A stretch of 64,000 nt of DNA from Streptomyces cynarae. GTDB taxonomy: Bacteria; Actinomycetota; Actinomycetes; Streptomycetales; Streptomycetaceae. Shown one piece after another: positions 53,899-64,000 of the stretch. The DNA is taken from NCBI RefSeq assembly GCF_025642135.1, contig NZ_CP106793.1:6726001-6790000 (forward strand), in the 5' to 3' direction. Made by a program: the position numbers and the translations under genes. The notes below the pieces were generated by a model, which had not been told where the DNA came from, searched no databases, and worked only from the letters and a program-made list of their open reading frames with translations. Within the stretch, counting starts at the first letter, position 1, and each line of letters begins with the position of its first letter.

Positions 53899-54929
53899 CG
53901 GGGCGGTGGCGCCGTGCTGGCCCGTTCCACCAGGCGGGTCGACAGTTCGGTGCGGGTGCCCTCCGGTCGAGCGCCGGCCATCATGCGCACCAGCAGCCGG
54001 AGCGCCGTCGCGGCCATCTCCCCGAGCGGCTGCCGAACGGTCGTCAGCGGGGGTGTCGCCCAGCGCGCCTCCGGCAGGTCGTCGAAGCCGACGACGCTGA
54101 CGTCGTCCGGCACCCGCAGCCCCCGCTCCGCGAGCGCCGCGCACGCCCCGAGCGCCATCCGGTCAGAGCAGGCGAAGACGGCCGTCGGCGGCTCGGGCAG
54201 GTCCAGCAGTTGCAGGGTGCGCCGGTGGGCGGTCGCCTCGTCGAAGTTGCCGTGGCGCACGTACTCGGGCCGGTACGCGATGCCCGCCGCGGACAGCGCC
54301 GAGCGGTACCCGGCGACCCGTGCGCCGCTGCACAGCTTGCGCCGGTAGCCGCCGATGACCGCGATCCGCTCGTGCCCGAGGTTCAGCAGGTGCTCGGTGG
54401 CGGCCACCCCGCCCTGCCAGTTGGCGGCACCCACCGACACCACGCCCGGCGGCGGCTCCGACACCGGGTCGATGAGGACGTACGGAATGCGGTGCTGGTC
54501 CAGCCAGGCGTACTGGGACGGGGTCAGCTCGTCCAGGTTGAACAGGACGCCGGCGGAGCCGCGCGCCGACAGCTTGTCGAGCCAGCCGCGCTCCGGGTGT
54601 CCGTCCCGGGCGCGGTTCCGGCTCGTGGAGACCACCACCTCCAGGCCCGCGTCGTGTGCGGCCTCCGTCACGCCGTGCAGGATCGCCCCCGACCAGGAGC
54701 TCTCCAGCGAATGCACCACCAGGTCGACGAGGGCGGGCGGCTTGTTGGCCTCGAAGCGGGGTCTTCTGACGTAACCGAGCCGGTCCAGGGCCTCGGTGAC
54801 GCGGCGCCGGGTCTCGGGTGCCACGTCCTCACGGCCGTTGACCACCTTGGACGCCGTCGGCACGGAGACACCGGCCTCGCGTGCGACGACCGCGAGGGTC
54901 GGTCCGGCCGCGCCTGCGGTACGCACCAT
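53895..54929 (-). CDS. LacI-family transcriptional repressor
   Basis: 344 aa. The helix-turn-helix and hinge are LAVVAREAGVSVPTASKVVNGREDVAPETRRRVTEALDRLGYVRR, followed by a periplasmic-binding-like sugar domain (VIGGYRRKLCSGARVAGYR, VFACSDRMALGACAALAERGLRVPDDVSVVGFDDLPEARWATPPLTTVRQP). ATG 54929 has GAGAGG about 8 nt upstream. An AAGCGCTT centre lies 65 bp before the start, facing the carboxylesterase gene; it is the likely operator for itself and that gene. Confidence 0.93.
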   Translation of the reverse strand: MVRTAGAAGPTLAVVAREAGVSVPTASKVVNGREDVAPETRRRVTEALDRLGYVRRPRFEANKPPALVDLVVHSLESSWSGAILHGVTEAAHDAGLEVVVSTSRNRARDGHPERGWLDKLSARGSAGVLFNLDELTPSQYAWLDQHRIPYVLIDPVSEPPPGVVSVGAANWQGGVAATEHLLNLGHERIAVIGGYRRKLCSGARVAGYRSALSAAGIAYRPEYVRHGNFDEATAHRRTLQLLDLPEPPTAVFACSDRMALGACAALAERGLRVPDDVSVVGFDDLPEARWATPPLTTVRQPLGEMAATALRLLVRMMAGARPEGTRTELSTRLVERASTAPPPR

Positions 54930-54993
54930 GGGCCCACCTCTCCGGCCCCGTCCCGGGGGCCCTGGAACTCCGTTGACGGCAACCACTCATGGC

Positions 54994-55001
54994 AAGCGCT
55001 T
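54994..55001. promoter_or_regulatory. LacI-type operator core AAGCGCTT
   Basis: The 8-bp palindrome AAGCGCTT, within GGCAAGCGCTTTCTAC, resembles the central CG-step operator of LacI repressors. It sits 65 bp before the LacI start and 108 bp before the divergent carboxylesterase. Confidence 0.6.
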
Positions 55002-55108
55002 TCTACATTAAGGCCGCGGTGAGTTGCCGTGGAAGACACCGGATGCGCGGGGTCGCGAACGGGGGAAGTCATCTGATGTGGGCAGCCCCCGCGGTGAGGA
55101 GAGGCCGG

Positions 55109-56713
<1,605 letters not shown>

Positions 56714-56805
56714 CGGTTCAACGGGGTCGATGGACCGAGGCGTCGGTCACCTCGGTCAACGGGGCCGCGGACGGGTGTCTTGTTCCCGCGGTCCGTTCAG
56801 GCGAA

Positions 56806-56841
56806 TCTGTTCACGCGAGTCTGTTCACGCGGGTTCACGCC
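56806..56841. repeat. 14-bp tandem repeat TCTGTTCACGCG at the end of mmuM
   Basis: TCTGTTCACGCG occurs at 56806 and 56820, with a truncated copy GTTCACGC from 56833, giving a period of 14 bp. The second copy overlaps the homocysteine methyltransferase stop codon (56825-56827). It may be slippage-derived. Confidence 0.55.
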
Positions 56842-57763
56842 TTGGCCCCAACGCCCCCGCGATCCCCCCGATCGCCTCCGGCCCCACCCGGCAGCACCCC
56901 CCGATAAGCCGCGCCCCGGCCTCGCGCCAACCGGTCACCTCCGACGTCGTGAACGTCGAGCGGCCGTCCCAGGCGCGGGCTCCGGCGTCCCAGGACTCGC
57001 CGCTGTTGGGGTAGACCACCACCGGCTTGCCGGTGACCCGTGCCGCCGTCGCGACCGCGCCGTCCACGTCTTCGGGCGCGCAGCAGTTCACGCCCACCGC
57101 GATCACCTCGTCCGCCTCGGCGGCGAGGGCGAACGCCTCCTGAAGGGGCTGGCCCGCGCGCGTGCGGTCGCCGGAGACGGTGTACGACAGCCAGGCGGGG
57201 ACGCCCAGGCCGCGCACCGCCCGCAGGAGCGCGGTGGCCTCGTCCGTGTCCGGGATCGTCTCCAGCGCCAGGACGTCCGGGCCGGCCGCCGCCAGTACCT
57301 CGAGGCGCGGGCGGTGGAAGGCCTCCAGTTCGGCGACCGTGAGGCCGTAGCGGCCCCGGTACTCGGAGCCGTCCGCGAGCATCGCCCCGTACGGGCCGAC
57401 GGACGCCGCCACCCACAGCGGACGCGTGACGCCCTTCTCCCGCGCCTGTGCTGCCGCCTCGCGTGCCAGTCCGACGCTGAGGGAGAGGAGAGCGGCCGCT
57501 CGGTCGCGGTCGATGCCGCGCTTCGCGAAGCCCTCGAACGTCGCCTGGTAGCTGGACGTGATCGCCACGTCCGCGCCCGCCTCGTAGTACGCGAGGTGCG
57601 CCTCCGTGATCGCCCGCGGCCGCTCCGCCAGCAGCCGCGCCGACCACAGTTCGTCGCTCAGGTCGTGCCCGGCCGACTCGAGCTGGTTCGACATGCCGCC
57701 GTCCAGGACGAGGGTTCCGGCGGCCAGTGCCTCGGCGAGGGTGGGAGTGGTGTTGCTGGTCAT
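56825..57763 (-). CDS. mmuM: Homocysteine S-methyltransferase
   Basis: 312 aa. Transfers a methyl group from S-methylmethionine (or S-adenosylmethionine) to homocysteine. The zinc ligands are in VAVGVNCCAPEDV (Cys near 225) and LIGGCCRVGPEAI (Cys pair near 295). LVLDGGMSNQLESAGHDL is the N-terminal signature. ATG 57763 has a TAGCGT box 6 nt upstream, so a leaderless transcript is likely. It stands alone and is separated from the sulfur cluster by other genes. Confidence 0.93.
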   Translation of the reverse strand: MTSNTTPTLAEALAAGTLVLDGGMSNQLESAGHDLSDELWSARLLAERPRAITEAHLAYYEAGADVAITSSYQATFEGFAKRGIDRDRAAALLSLSVGLAREAAAQAREKGVTRPLWVAASVGPYGAMLADGSEYRGRYGLTVAELEAFHRPRLEVLAAAGPDVLALETIPDTDEATALLRAVRGLGVPAWLSYTVSGDRTRAGQPLQEAFALAAEADEVIAVGVNCCAPEDVDGAVATAARVTGKPVVVYPNSGESWDAGARAWDGRSTFTTSEVTGWREAGARLIGGCCRVGPEAIGGIAGALGPRREPA

Positions 57764-57769
57764 GACATG

Positions 57770-57775
57770 ACGCTA
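57770..57775 (-). promoter_or_regulatory. TAGCGT -10 box, leaderless start of mmuM
   Basis: On the minus strand TAGCGT ends 6 nt before ATG 57763. Confidence 0.5.
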
Positions 57776-57843
57776 GTCGAAGGCGGGGCGGACGCCCGGC
57801 GCCGTCCAGTACGTGGGCATCCCGGGCGTCCGTCCCACACCCG

Positions 57844-60174
57844 TCAGGCCACGCGGATGCCCACGATGCAGGTGTCGTCGTCCGTGTCCGACTTGCTGTA
57901 CGTGAGCAGGCGGTCCAGCTGCTGGTCCAGCGTGGGAGACACCGTGCGCGCGGCCGTCAGCAGCTGTGCCAGCGACTCCTCCACGGAACGGTCACGGCGT
58001 TCGATCAGCCCGTCCGTGTACATGAGCAGGGTGTCGTCGACGGCCAGCTGGACCTCGTGCTCCTCGTACGTCGCCTCGGGCACGGCGCCCAGCAGCAGCC
58101 CCTTGACCAGCGGCAGCGGCGCGGCCTCGGCGCCCCGCACCAGGACCGGCGGGAGATGGCCCGCCCTGGCCCACCGCAGGGTGTGGCGAGCCGGGTCGTA
58201 CAGGCCGCAGACCGCCGTGGCGGTGACCGCGCCGGTCAGATGGTGGGCCACCATGTTGAGCCAGGACAGCAACTGGCCGGGGCCGGCACCCGTCACGGCG
58301 AGCCCCCGCAGCGCGTTGCGCAGCACGACCATGCTGGTGGCCGCCTCTATGCCGTGTCCGGCGACGTCGCCCACGCACAGCAGCACCAGCTCGGACGGCA
58401 GCACGACCGCGTCGTACCAGTCACCGCCGACCAGCTGTTCCGTCTCCGCGGGCCGGTAGCGTACGGCCACCTGCAGGCCGGGAGCCTCCAGCGGCGCCTG
58501 CGCCGGGGGCATGATGGCGTGCTGGAGCTGGAGGGTGAGCCGATTGCGTTCGCTCGCCTGCTGCTCGGTGTGGGCGAGTTGGTCACGGGTGGCGGCGAGC
58601 GCGACCTCCGTCCAGTGGTGGGCGGAGATGTCCTGGTAGGCGCCGCGGACGACGAACAGCCGGCCGTCGGAGTCGAGCACCGGCTCGGCCACCACGCGGA
58701 TGTGGCGCGTCACCCCGTCGGGGCGCTGCAGACGGAAGGCCGTGGACGCGGGACGCCGGTGGTGGAGCAGGGTGCGCAGGAACCTGCCGATGGCGACGGC
58801 GTCGTCGGGATGGGCGTGCGCGGGCAGATCCTCCAGCGACACGGGGGCGCTGGAGGTGGGTTTGCCGTAGAGGCTGTAGAGCTGCCCGTTCCAGGTGATC
58901 TCGCCGGTGAGCAGGTTCTCCTCGAAGCCGCCGATCCGGCCGAGGCGCTGGGCGTGCTGGAGCAGGCTCGCCAGGCGTGCCGTCTCGTCCTCGATCCGCC
59001 AGATCAGCAGTACGTTGCCGGCGTGCCGGGTGATGTTGATGTCGGCGACCGCGGCCAGGGGGACGTCGTCCACCAGGGCGGTGAGCCTCATGCGGTGGGC
59101 GCGGAACGGCTCTCCCGTGGCGTAGACGCGCTCGATCCGGTCGAACAGCTCACTCTCGCCGGCGGCCAGCGGGTACGCCTCCAGCAGCAGGGCACCGCTC
59201 ACGACGCCGCGCGGCCGGCCGGCGGGGTCGAGGAAACGGCTGTTCACATGCTGGATGCGGAAGTCGACGAGCTCCCCGCTGCCGTCCAGGTGCGGCACGA
59301 GCACCAGGGCGGGGTCGTGGAGCCCGTCGGCCAGGTCCATCAGCTCGGCGACGTGCGGCAGGACCCCGGGCCTCGGGACGCCGTCCGGATACTGGAGGGC
59401 GTAGGTCTCCAGGGTGTGCGCGCACAGCTCGGCCAGGGCCTCCACCTGACGGACGATCTGCGGTGGCTGCGGCCCCAGCGGCGCGGGCCAGACGATCTCC
59501 AGCACGCCGTGGATCCGCCCGCCGGTACCGGCCGGAACGGCGACCCTGCCGCCCTCCGGGTACAGGTGCTGACCGATGGAGGGAAGGCCCGTCTCTGACA
59601 GGGAGCCCATCCACTGCCCCGCGCGCTCGGCCAGACCGCGGCGCGCCACGGTCGCCACGCCCGGGGGCACATAGCGCCAGCGGCCCGCCTCCGCCGATGA
59701 GAACCCGGCACTGCCCGCCAGGGTGAGGGAACCGTCGGAGCCCACGGCCCAGATGGCCACGGCCACCGCGCCGAGCGGCGTCAGGGCGTGCTCCAGCAGG
59801 GAGTCGGCGACGGCCTGGGTGTCGTGAGCGGCCAGCGCACCGGCCTCGGCGGCCCGCAGCCGTACGACGGAGGACCGGTTCCCCGGCGAACCGCCCGCCC
59901 CGGCGGAGGCCGCCGAGCCCGCGGAGTCCGCCGTGGCCGCGAGGAACGCGGCGGCCACCTCGGAGAGCCGGTCTCGCGACGCCTGGTTGATGACCTCGAC
60001 GGCGAATTCCAGCGGGGTCGCTCCCGCCTGCTTGGCCAGCTCGGCGAGTTGCCTGGCGGCCTGCGCCGGTCCGCATCCCAGCCGCTCGACCAGGATGCCC
60101 TTGGCCAGTTCGACCAGGGCACGCCCGTCCGCCTCGGCCTGCGCCACCCGCACCTCGCGACGCAGCCGCTCCAC
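57844..60174 (-). CDS. ANTAR-GAF-PAS-PP2C (SpoIIE) phosphatase
   Basis: 776 aa from the first start in the intact frame (GTG 60174). Residues about 1-65 are an ANTAR-like RNA-binding domain (ALVELAKGILVERLGCGPAQAARQLAELAKQ), then GAF (about 100-250), one or two PAS modules (LGRIGGFEENLLTGEITWNGQLYSLYGK near 420), and a SpoIIE phosphatase (about 560-776) with metal sites GGDWYDAVVL, VGDVAGHGIEAATS, YTDGLIERRD and DDTCIVGIRV. It dephosphorylates an anti-sigma antagonist in stress signalling by analogy. GTG 60174 lacks a Shine-Dalgarno, and coding character continues upstream in other frames, so the N-terminus shown is probably truncated. Confidence 0.88.
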   Translation of the reverse strand: MERLRREVRVAQAEADGRALVELAKGILVERLGCGPAQAARQLAELAKQAGATPLEFAVEVINQASRDRLSEVAAAFLAATADSAGSAASAGAGGSPGNRSSVVRLRAAEAGALAAHDTQAVADSLLEHALTPLGAVAVAIWAVGSDGSLTLAGSAGFSSAEAGRWRYVPPGVATVARRGLAERAGQWMGSLSETGLPSIGQHLYPEGGRVAVPAGTGGRIHGVLEIVWPAPLGPQPPQIVRQVEALAELCAHTLETYALQYPDGVPRPGVLPHVAELMDLADGLHDPALVLVPHLDGSGELVDFRIQHVNSRFLDPAGRPRGVVSGALLLEAYPLAAGESELFDRIERVYATGEPFRAHRMRLTALVDDVPLAAVADINITRHAGNVLLIWRIEDETARLASLLQHAQRLGRIGGFEENLLTGEITWNGQLYSLYGKPTSSAPVSLEDLPAHAHPDDAVAIGRFLRTLLHHRRPASTAFRLQRPDGVTRHIRVVAEPVLDSDGRLFVVRGAYQDISAHHWTEVALAATRDQLAHTEQQASERNRLTLQLQHAIMPPAQAPLEAPGLQVAVRYRPAETEQLVGGDWYDAVVLPSELVLLCVGDVAGHGIEAATSMVVLRNALRGLAVTGAGPGQLLSWLNMVAHHLTGAVTATAVCGLYDPARHTLRWARAGHLPPVLVRGAEAAPLPLVKGLLLGAVPEATYEEHEVQLAVDDTLLMYTDGLIERRDRSVEESLAQLLTAARTVSPTLDQQLDRLLTYSKSDTDDDTCIVGIRVA

Positions 60175-60571
60175 GGTCGCGGCGAGCCTGCCGACGGGGA
60201 CGTCTGCCCGCGCCCGTCCTCGTCGGCGGCCTCGGCCTGCCCCGGATGACCGCCGACCGGATCGCGACCGGCCAGGGCCTCGGCCACGGGCCCGGTACCA
60301 GCCGCCGTCGGACCGAGGAGATCGGTGCCTGCCGCCGTCGGGGCGAGCGGCTCGGCGGCGGCGGCGCCCGACCGAGCGGCTCGGCGGCTACAGCCATCCG
60401 GCCGAGCGGCTCGGCAGCGGCCGGGCTCCCGCTCCGCGGCTCGGCAGCGGCCGGGGTCCCGCCCCGCGGCTGGGCGGCTGCCGGTTTCGCGTCCGGCGGC
60501 TCGGTGGTGGCCTGTTCACCGGCCGGAGCGCGTACGCCCTCCGGCTCGGGCGGTTGCTGGGGATTGCTCAC
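60175..60571 (-). other. Out-of-frame Pro/Ala/Glu-rich N-terminal segment of the phosphatase gene
   Basis: GTG 60571 has GAGGAAC about 10 nt upstream and opens a frame beginning MSNPQQPPEPEGVRAP and continuing in PAAAEP-type repeats to about 60365. The same low-complexity coding character then reads in a second frame (AAAEPLAPTAAGTDLLG to about 60205) and finally enters the phosphatase frame at DVPVGRLAATVERLRRE. Two frame changes are needed to join them. It may be a decayed or mis-sequenced natural N-terminus of the downstream phosphatase. Confidence 0.6.
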
Positions 60572-60648
60572 GGTTGGCCTGTTCCTCGGCTGGGACGGCG
60601 CCGGTCGGCGCCCGGTCGGCTGGTGCGCACGGCGGGTGCGTCCCTTTC

Positions 60649-63600
60649 TCAGACGGGCAGCCAGCGTCGGACGCGGGCGATGAGGTCGTTGGTGTCGACG
60701 GGTTTGGTCACGTAGTCGTTCGCGCCGGAGGCGAGGCTCTTCTCCTGGTCGCCCGGCATCGCCTTCGCGGTGACGGCGATGATCGGCAGGTCCGCGTACT
60801 GCGGCATGGTGCGGATCTCGGCGGTGGCGGCGTACCCGTCCATCTCCGGCATCATCACGTCCATCAGGACCAGCGCGACGTCCGGGTGGGCGAGCAGCAT
60901 CTCGATGCCCTTGCGGCCGTTGTCCGCGTGCAGGACCTGGAAACCGTGGAGTTCGAGGATGCCGCTGAGCGCGAAGAGGTTGCGCGCGTCGTCGTCGACC
61001 ACGAGCACCTTGCGACCGAGGAAGGTGTCGTCCACGGGCTGCGCGGCCGCGTACTGGGGCTCCTCCGCGCGGACCAGCGAAAGTACGTCTCCGGGTTCCT
61101 CGGCGGACAGGTGCAGTGTGATGCGTTCGCGCAGTTCGTCCAGGCTGGACAGGAAATCAAGCGGCCGACCCCCCGCACGGGACCGCAAGGACTGCTCCTG
61201 GGCCAGGTCCACGCGGTGCCCCGTGTGGACGAGCACCGGCACACTTGCCAGCGCGGAGTCGCCCTGCATGGCGTCCAGGAAGCGCGCGCCCTCGTCGTCC
61301 GGCATGCCGAGTTCGAGGACGACACAGTGGCAGGGTTCCGCGGCCAGCGCGCTCGCCGCCTCCTGCGCCCCTGCGGCGGTGATGATGTCGATCGCCCCGC
61401 GCGGATCGCCGGCGTCCTGCGCGATGTCCGCGACCGCGCTCTCCGCGACGAGGGTGAGCAGACCGCGCGGGCGCTCCTCGACGACCAGCAGGCGACGTCT
61501 GCGCTGCCCGGGCGCCTGCTTCGGGCCGACAGCCGCGAGCGGCGCCGACACCACCTCGGAGGGAACCGTCTGCTGCGGTTGCTCCAACCGTCGGCCGCCG
61601 CCGTCCGCCAGTTCCTCGAAGTCGGCGCGTGCCACGGGCAGATAGAGCGTGAACGTGCTGCCCTGACCGGGCGTGCTGTCGACCGTGACGGCCCCGCCGA
61701 GCAGATGGGCGATCTCCCGTGTGATCGACAGGCCGAGGCCGGTGCCGCCGTACTTGCGGCTCGTCGTCCCGTCAGCCTGCTGGAACGCCCCGAAGATCGT
61801 CTCCAGATGCTGCCGGGGAATGCCGATGCCGGTGTCCTTCACCCGGAAGGCCACGACGGGACCACCGCGGTGGACTCCCGCGGGCACCTCCCGGTCGGCG
61901 GCGGGTTCGATGCGCAGCTCGACACTTCCCTGCTCGGTGAACTTGACGGCGTTCGACAGCAGGTTGCGCAGGATCTGACGCAGCCGGGAGTCGTCGGTGA
62001 GCAGGTCGGCGGGTGTGCCGGGGGCGGTGGCCACCGTGAAGTCCAGGCTCTTCTGCGTCGTCATCGGCCGGAACGTCGCCTCGACGTACTCCAACAGCTT
62101 CCGCAACGGGACGCGTTCGGGAGCGACGTCCATCTTGCCGGCCTCGACCTTCGACAGATCGAGGATGTCGTTGATCAGCTGGAGCAGGTCCGAGCCCGCC
62201 GAGTGGATGATGCCCGCGTACTCGACCTGCTTGGGGGTGAGGTTGCGGGACGGGTTCTGTGCCAGCAGCTGGGCGAGGATCAGCAGGCTGTTCAGCGGCG
62301 TGCGCAGCTCGTGGCTCATGTTCGCCAGGAACTCCGACTTGTACTTCGAGGCCAGCGCCAGCTCCTGGGCGCGGGTCTCCAGCTCCTGCCGCGCCTGCTC
62401 GATCTGGAGGTTCTTGGCCTCGATGTCCCGGTTCTGCGAGGCCAGCAGCGAGGCCTTCTCCTCCAGCTCGGCGTTGGAGCGCTGCAGTTCCTCCTGCTGG
62501 ACCTGCAACTCCTCCGAGCGTGCCTGCAGTTCGGCGGTCAGCCGCTGGGACTCCTCGAGGAGCTCGTCGGTTCGGGCGTTGGCCACGATGGTGTTGAGGT
62601 TGACGCCGATGGTCGGCATCAGCTGTGCCAGGAAGTCCTGGTGGATCTGGGTGAACCGGGTGACGGAGGCCAGCTCGATGACGCCGAGGACCTGGTCCTC
62701 GACCACGATGGGCAGAACCGTCAGGGCGCTCGGCACCGTCTGCCCGAGCCCCGAGGAGATCGTCACATAGCCCGGCGGCAGCTCCTCCACGCCGATGGGG
62801 CGCCGGTTGCGCGCGGCCTGTCCGACCAGCGAGCGGCCGAAGGGGATGCGGGCGGGCCGCTCCTCGTCGTCGGGGTAGCCGTAGGAGCCCACCAGCCGCA
62901 GTTCGGGGCCGCGCTCGGTGTCCTCCGCGAGGTAGAAGGCGCCGTACTGGGCCCCGACCAGCGGCGTCAGCTCGTCCATGATCAGCTCGGCGACGACGGG
63001 CAGTTCCCGGTGACCCTGCATCAGGCCGGAGATCCGGGCCAGGTTGGTCTTCAGCCAGTCCTGCTCCTGGTTGGCCCGCGTGGTCTCGCGCAGGGACTCG
63101 ACCATGGAGTTGATGTTGTCCTTGAGCTCGGCGACCTCGCCCGACGCCTCCACGGTGATGGAACGGGTCAGGTCGCCCTCGGCGACGGCGCTCGCGACCT
63201 CGGCGATCGCGCGGACCTGCCGGGTCAGGTTCCCGGCCAGTTCGTTGACGTTCTCCGTCAGCCGCTTCCAGGTGCCCTCGACGCCCTCCACCTCGGCCTG
63301 GCCGCCGAGCCGGCCCTCGCTGCCGACCTCGCGGGCGACGCGGGTGACCTCGGCGGCGAACGACGACAGCTGGTCGACCATCGTGTTGATGGTGGTCTTG
63401 AGCTCCAGGATCTCGCCCCGGGCGTCGACGTCGATCTTCTTCGACAGGTCGCCGCCCGCCACCGCCGTCGTCACCAGGGCGATGTTGCGCACCTGGCCGG
63501 TGAGGTTGTTGGCCATCGAGTTGACGTTGTCCGTGAGGTCCTTCCACGTGCCCGCCACGTTCGGCACGTTCGCCTGACCCCCGAGGCGTCCCTCCGTACC

Positions 63601-64000
63601 GACCTCGCGGGCGACGCGGGTGACCTCGTCGGCGAACGCGGACAACGTGTCGACCATCGTGTTGATGACGTCCGCAAGGGCCGCGACCTCGCCCTTGGCC
63701 TCGACCGTGATCTTCTGGGACAGGTCGCCGCGTGCCACGGCCGTGGCGACCTGGGCGATCGAGCGGACCTGGCCGGTCAGGTTGGACGCCATCACGTTGA
63801 CGTTGTCCGTCAGGTCCTTCCAGGTCCCCGACACACCCCGGACGATGGCCTGGCCGCCCAGGTTGCCCTCGGTGCCGACCTCGCGGGCGACGCGGGTGAC
63901 CTCGTCGGCGAAGGCGGAGAGCTGGTCGACCATCGTGTTGATGGTGTTCTTGAGTTCGAGGATTTCGCCGCGGGCGTCGACGGTGATCTTCTGGGAGAGG
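60649..64000 (-). CDS. HAMP-repeat hybrid histidine kinase (5' end outside window)
   Basis: At least 1116 aa visible, N-terminus missing. Tandem HAMP units of 92 residues (each with [25 protein letters not shown], LTGQVRxIAxV) are followed by a GAF domain, a coiled coil ([32 protein letters not shown]), the H-box [17 protein letters not shown], and an ATPase domain ([40 protein letters not shown]). Two receiver modules end the protein: the first lacks the acidic pair and phospho-Asp ([20 protein letters not shown]), the second is canonical ([26 protein letters not shown]). Resembles the Nik1/OsaA style of osmotic sensor. 77 bp upstream of the phosphatase segment on the same strand. Confidence 0.95.
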   Translation of the reverse strand, partial: LSQKITVDARGEILELKNTINTMVDQLSAFADEVTRVAREVGTEGNLGGQAIVRGVSGTWKDLTDNVNVMASNLTGQVRSIAQVATAVARGDLSQKITVEAKGEVAALADVINTMVDTLSAFADEVTRVAREVGTEGRLGGQANVPNVAGTWKDLTDNVNSMANNLTGQVRNIALVTTAVAGGDLSKKIDVDARGEILELKTTINTMVDQLSSFAAEVTRVAREVGSEGRLGGQAEVEGVEGTWKRLTENVNELAGNLTRQVRAIAEVASAVAEGDLTRSITVEASGEVAELKDNINSMVESLRETTRANQEQDWLKTNLARISGLMQGHRELPVVAELIMDELTPLVGAQYGAFYLAEDTERGPELRLVGSYGYPDDEERPARIPFGRSLVGQAARNRRPIGVEELPPGYVTISSGLGQTVPSALTVLPIVVEDQVLGVIELASVTRFTQIHQDFLAQLMPTIGVNLNTIVANARTDELLEESQRLTAELQARSEELQVQQEELQRSNAELEEKASLLASQNRDIEAKNLQIEQARQELETRAQELALASKYKSEFLANMSHELRTPLNSLLILAQLLAQNPSRNLTPKQVEYAGIIHSAGSDLLQLINDILDLSKVEAGKMDVAPERVPLRKLLEYVEATFRPMTTQKSLDFTVATAPGTPADLLTDDSRLRQILRNLLSNAVKFTEQGSVELRIEPAADREVPAGVHRGGPVVAFRVKDTGIGIPRQHLETIFGAFQQADGTTSRKYGGTGLGLSITREIAHLLGGAVTVDSTPGQGSTFTLYLPVARADFEELADGGGRRLEQPQQTVPSEVVSAPLAAVGPKQAPGQRRRRLLVVEERPRGLLTLVAESAVADIAQDAGDPRGAIDIITAAGAQEAASALAAEPCHCVVLELGMPDDEGARFLDAMQGDSALASVPVLVHTGHRVDLAQEQSLRSRAGGRPLDFLSSLDELRERITLHLSAEEPGDVLSLVRAEEPQYAAAQPVDDTFLGRKVLVVDDDARNLFALSGILELHGFQVLHADNGRKGIEMLLAHPDVALVLMDVMMPEMDGYAATAEIRTMPQYADLPIIAVTAKAMPGDQEKSLASGANDYVTKPVDTNDLIARVRRWLPV
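63105..64000. repeat. Tandem 276-bp repeats encoding HAMP units
   Basis: Units begin about every 276 bp (MVD or MVE codons at about 63933, 63657, 63381 and 63105). The rightmost copies are nearly identical in protein sequence; the leftmost is diverged. The array continues beyond the window. Confidence 0.8.

Noticed and set aside
59150-60571. A single 473-residue protein starting at GTG 60571
   Set aside because: Only the first 65-70 residues look coding; the rest is an out-of-frame reading of the phosphatase gene.

Overview
The window is a high-GC, gene-dense stretch of chromosome from a Streptomyces or very close relative. The basis is the strong third-position GC bias, the GTG starts, a two-domain geosmin synthase, the treY/treZ/glgX genes, a subtilisin-inhibitor (SSI) family protein, mycothiol-type proteins, and a SAV2148-family HEPN protein not far from geosmin synthase. 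No rRNA, tRNA, CRISPR array, IS element or prophage was recognised. The region looks like ordinary conserved chromosome, not an acquired island.

Layout. 0-6.5 kb: geosmin synthase, a stand-alone CTP-synthase-like glutaminase-fold protein, a LysR regulator, an M24 peptidase and a phosphotransferase. 6.6-15.9 kb: treZ, treY and glgX, all on the minus strand and interleaved with plus-strand genes for an FHA protein and for a metallocarboxypeptidase that is translationally coupled to an SSI-type inhibitor. 16-20.6 kb: a secreted companion protein plus a copper-amine-oxidase-like protein, the HEPN protein and a DEDDh exonuclease. 20.6-28.3 kb: an EamA exporter divergent from a LysR gene, a phosphotransferase, an MMPL transporter, DUF1697, an NTF2-like protein and a ketopantoate-reductase-like protein. 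28.3-34.3 kb: a sugar ABC importer with GH1 beta-glucosidase, divergent from a ROK regulator. 34.3-35.6 kb: two mycothiol-family proteins.

35.6-45.3 kb is a sulfur-assimilation cluster, all on the minus strand. In transcription order it holds a 27-codon leader peptide, sulfite reductase, a 59-aa zinc-ribbon protein, APS reductase, APS kinase, a 32-codon coupled ORF, both ATP sulfurylase subunits, a 34-codon ORF, ssuA-ssuB-ssuC and a sirohydrochlorin chelatase. Together these take sulfate (or imported sulfonates) to sulfide and help make the siroheme that sulfite reductase needs. The short ORFs and tight stop/start overlaps are the most interesting part of the window.

45.3-64 kb: a GNAT enzyme, a secreted protein, a GAF regulator, an AidB-like dehydrogenase, a YihY/BrkB membrane protein, an AraC/VOC pair, ThuA, LacI plus carboxylesterase, homocysteine S-methyltransferase, an ANTAR-GAF-PAS-PP2C phosphatase whose N-terminus is out of frame, and a large HAMP-repeat hybrid histidine kinase that runs off the right edge. 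At least ten genes have a TANNNT -10-like box 6-7 nt before the start codon, which points to leaderless transcription.
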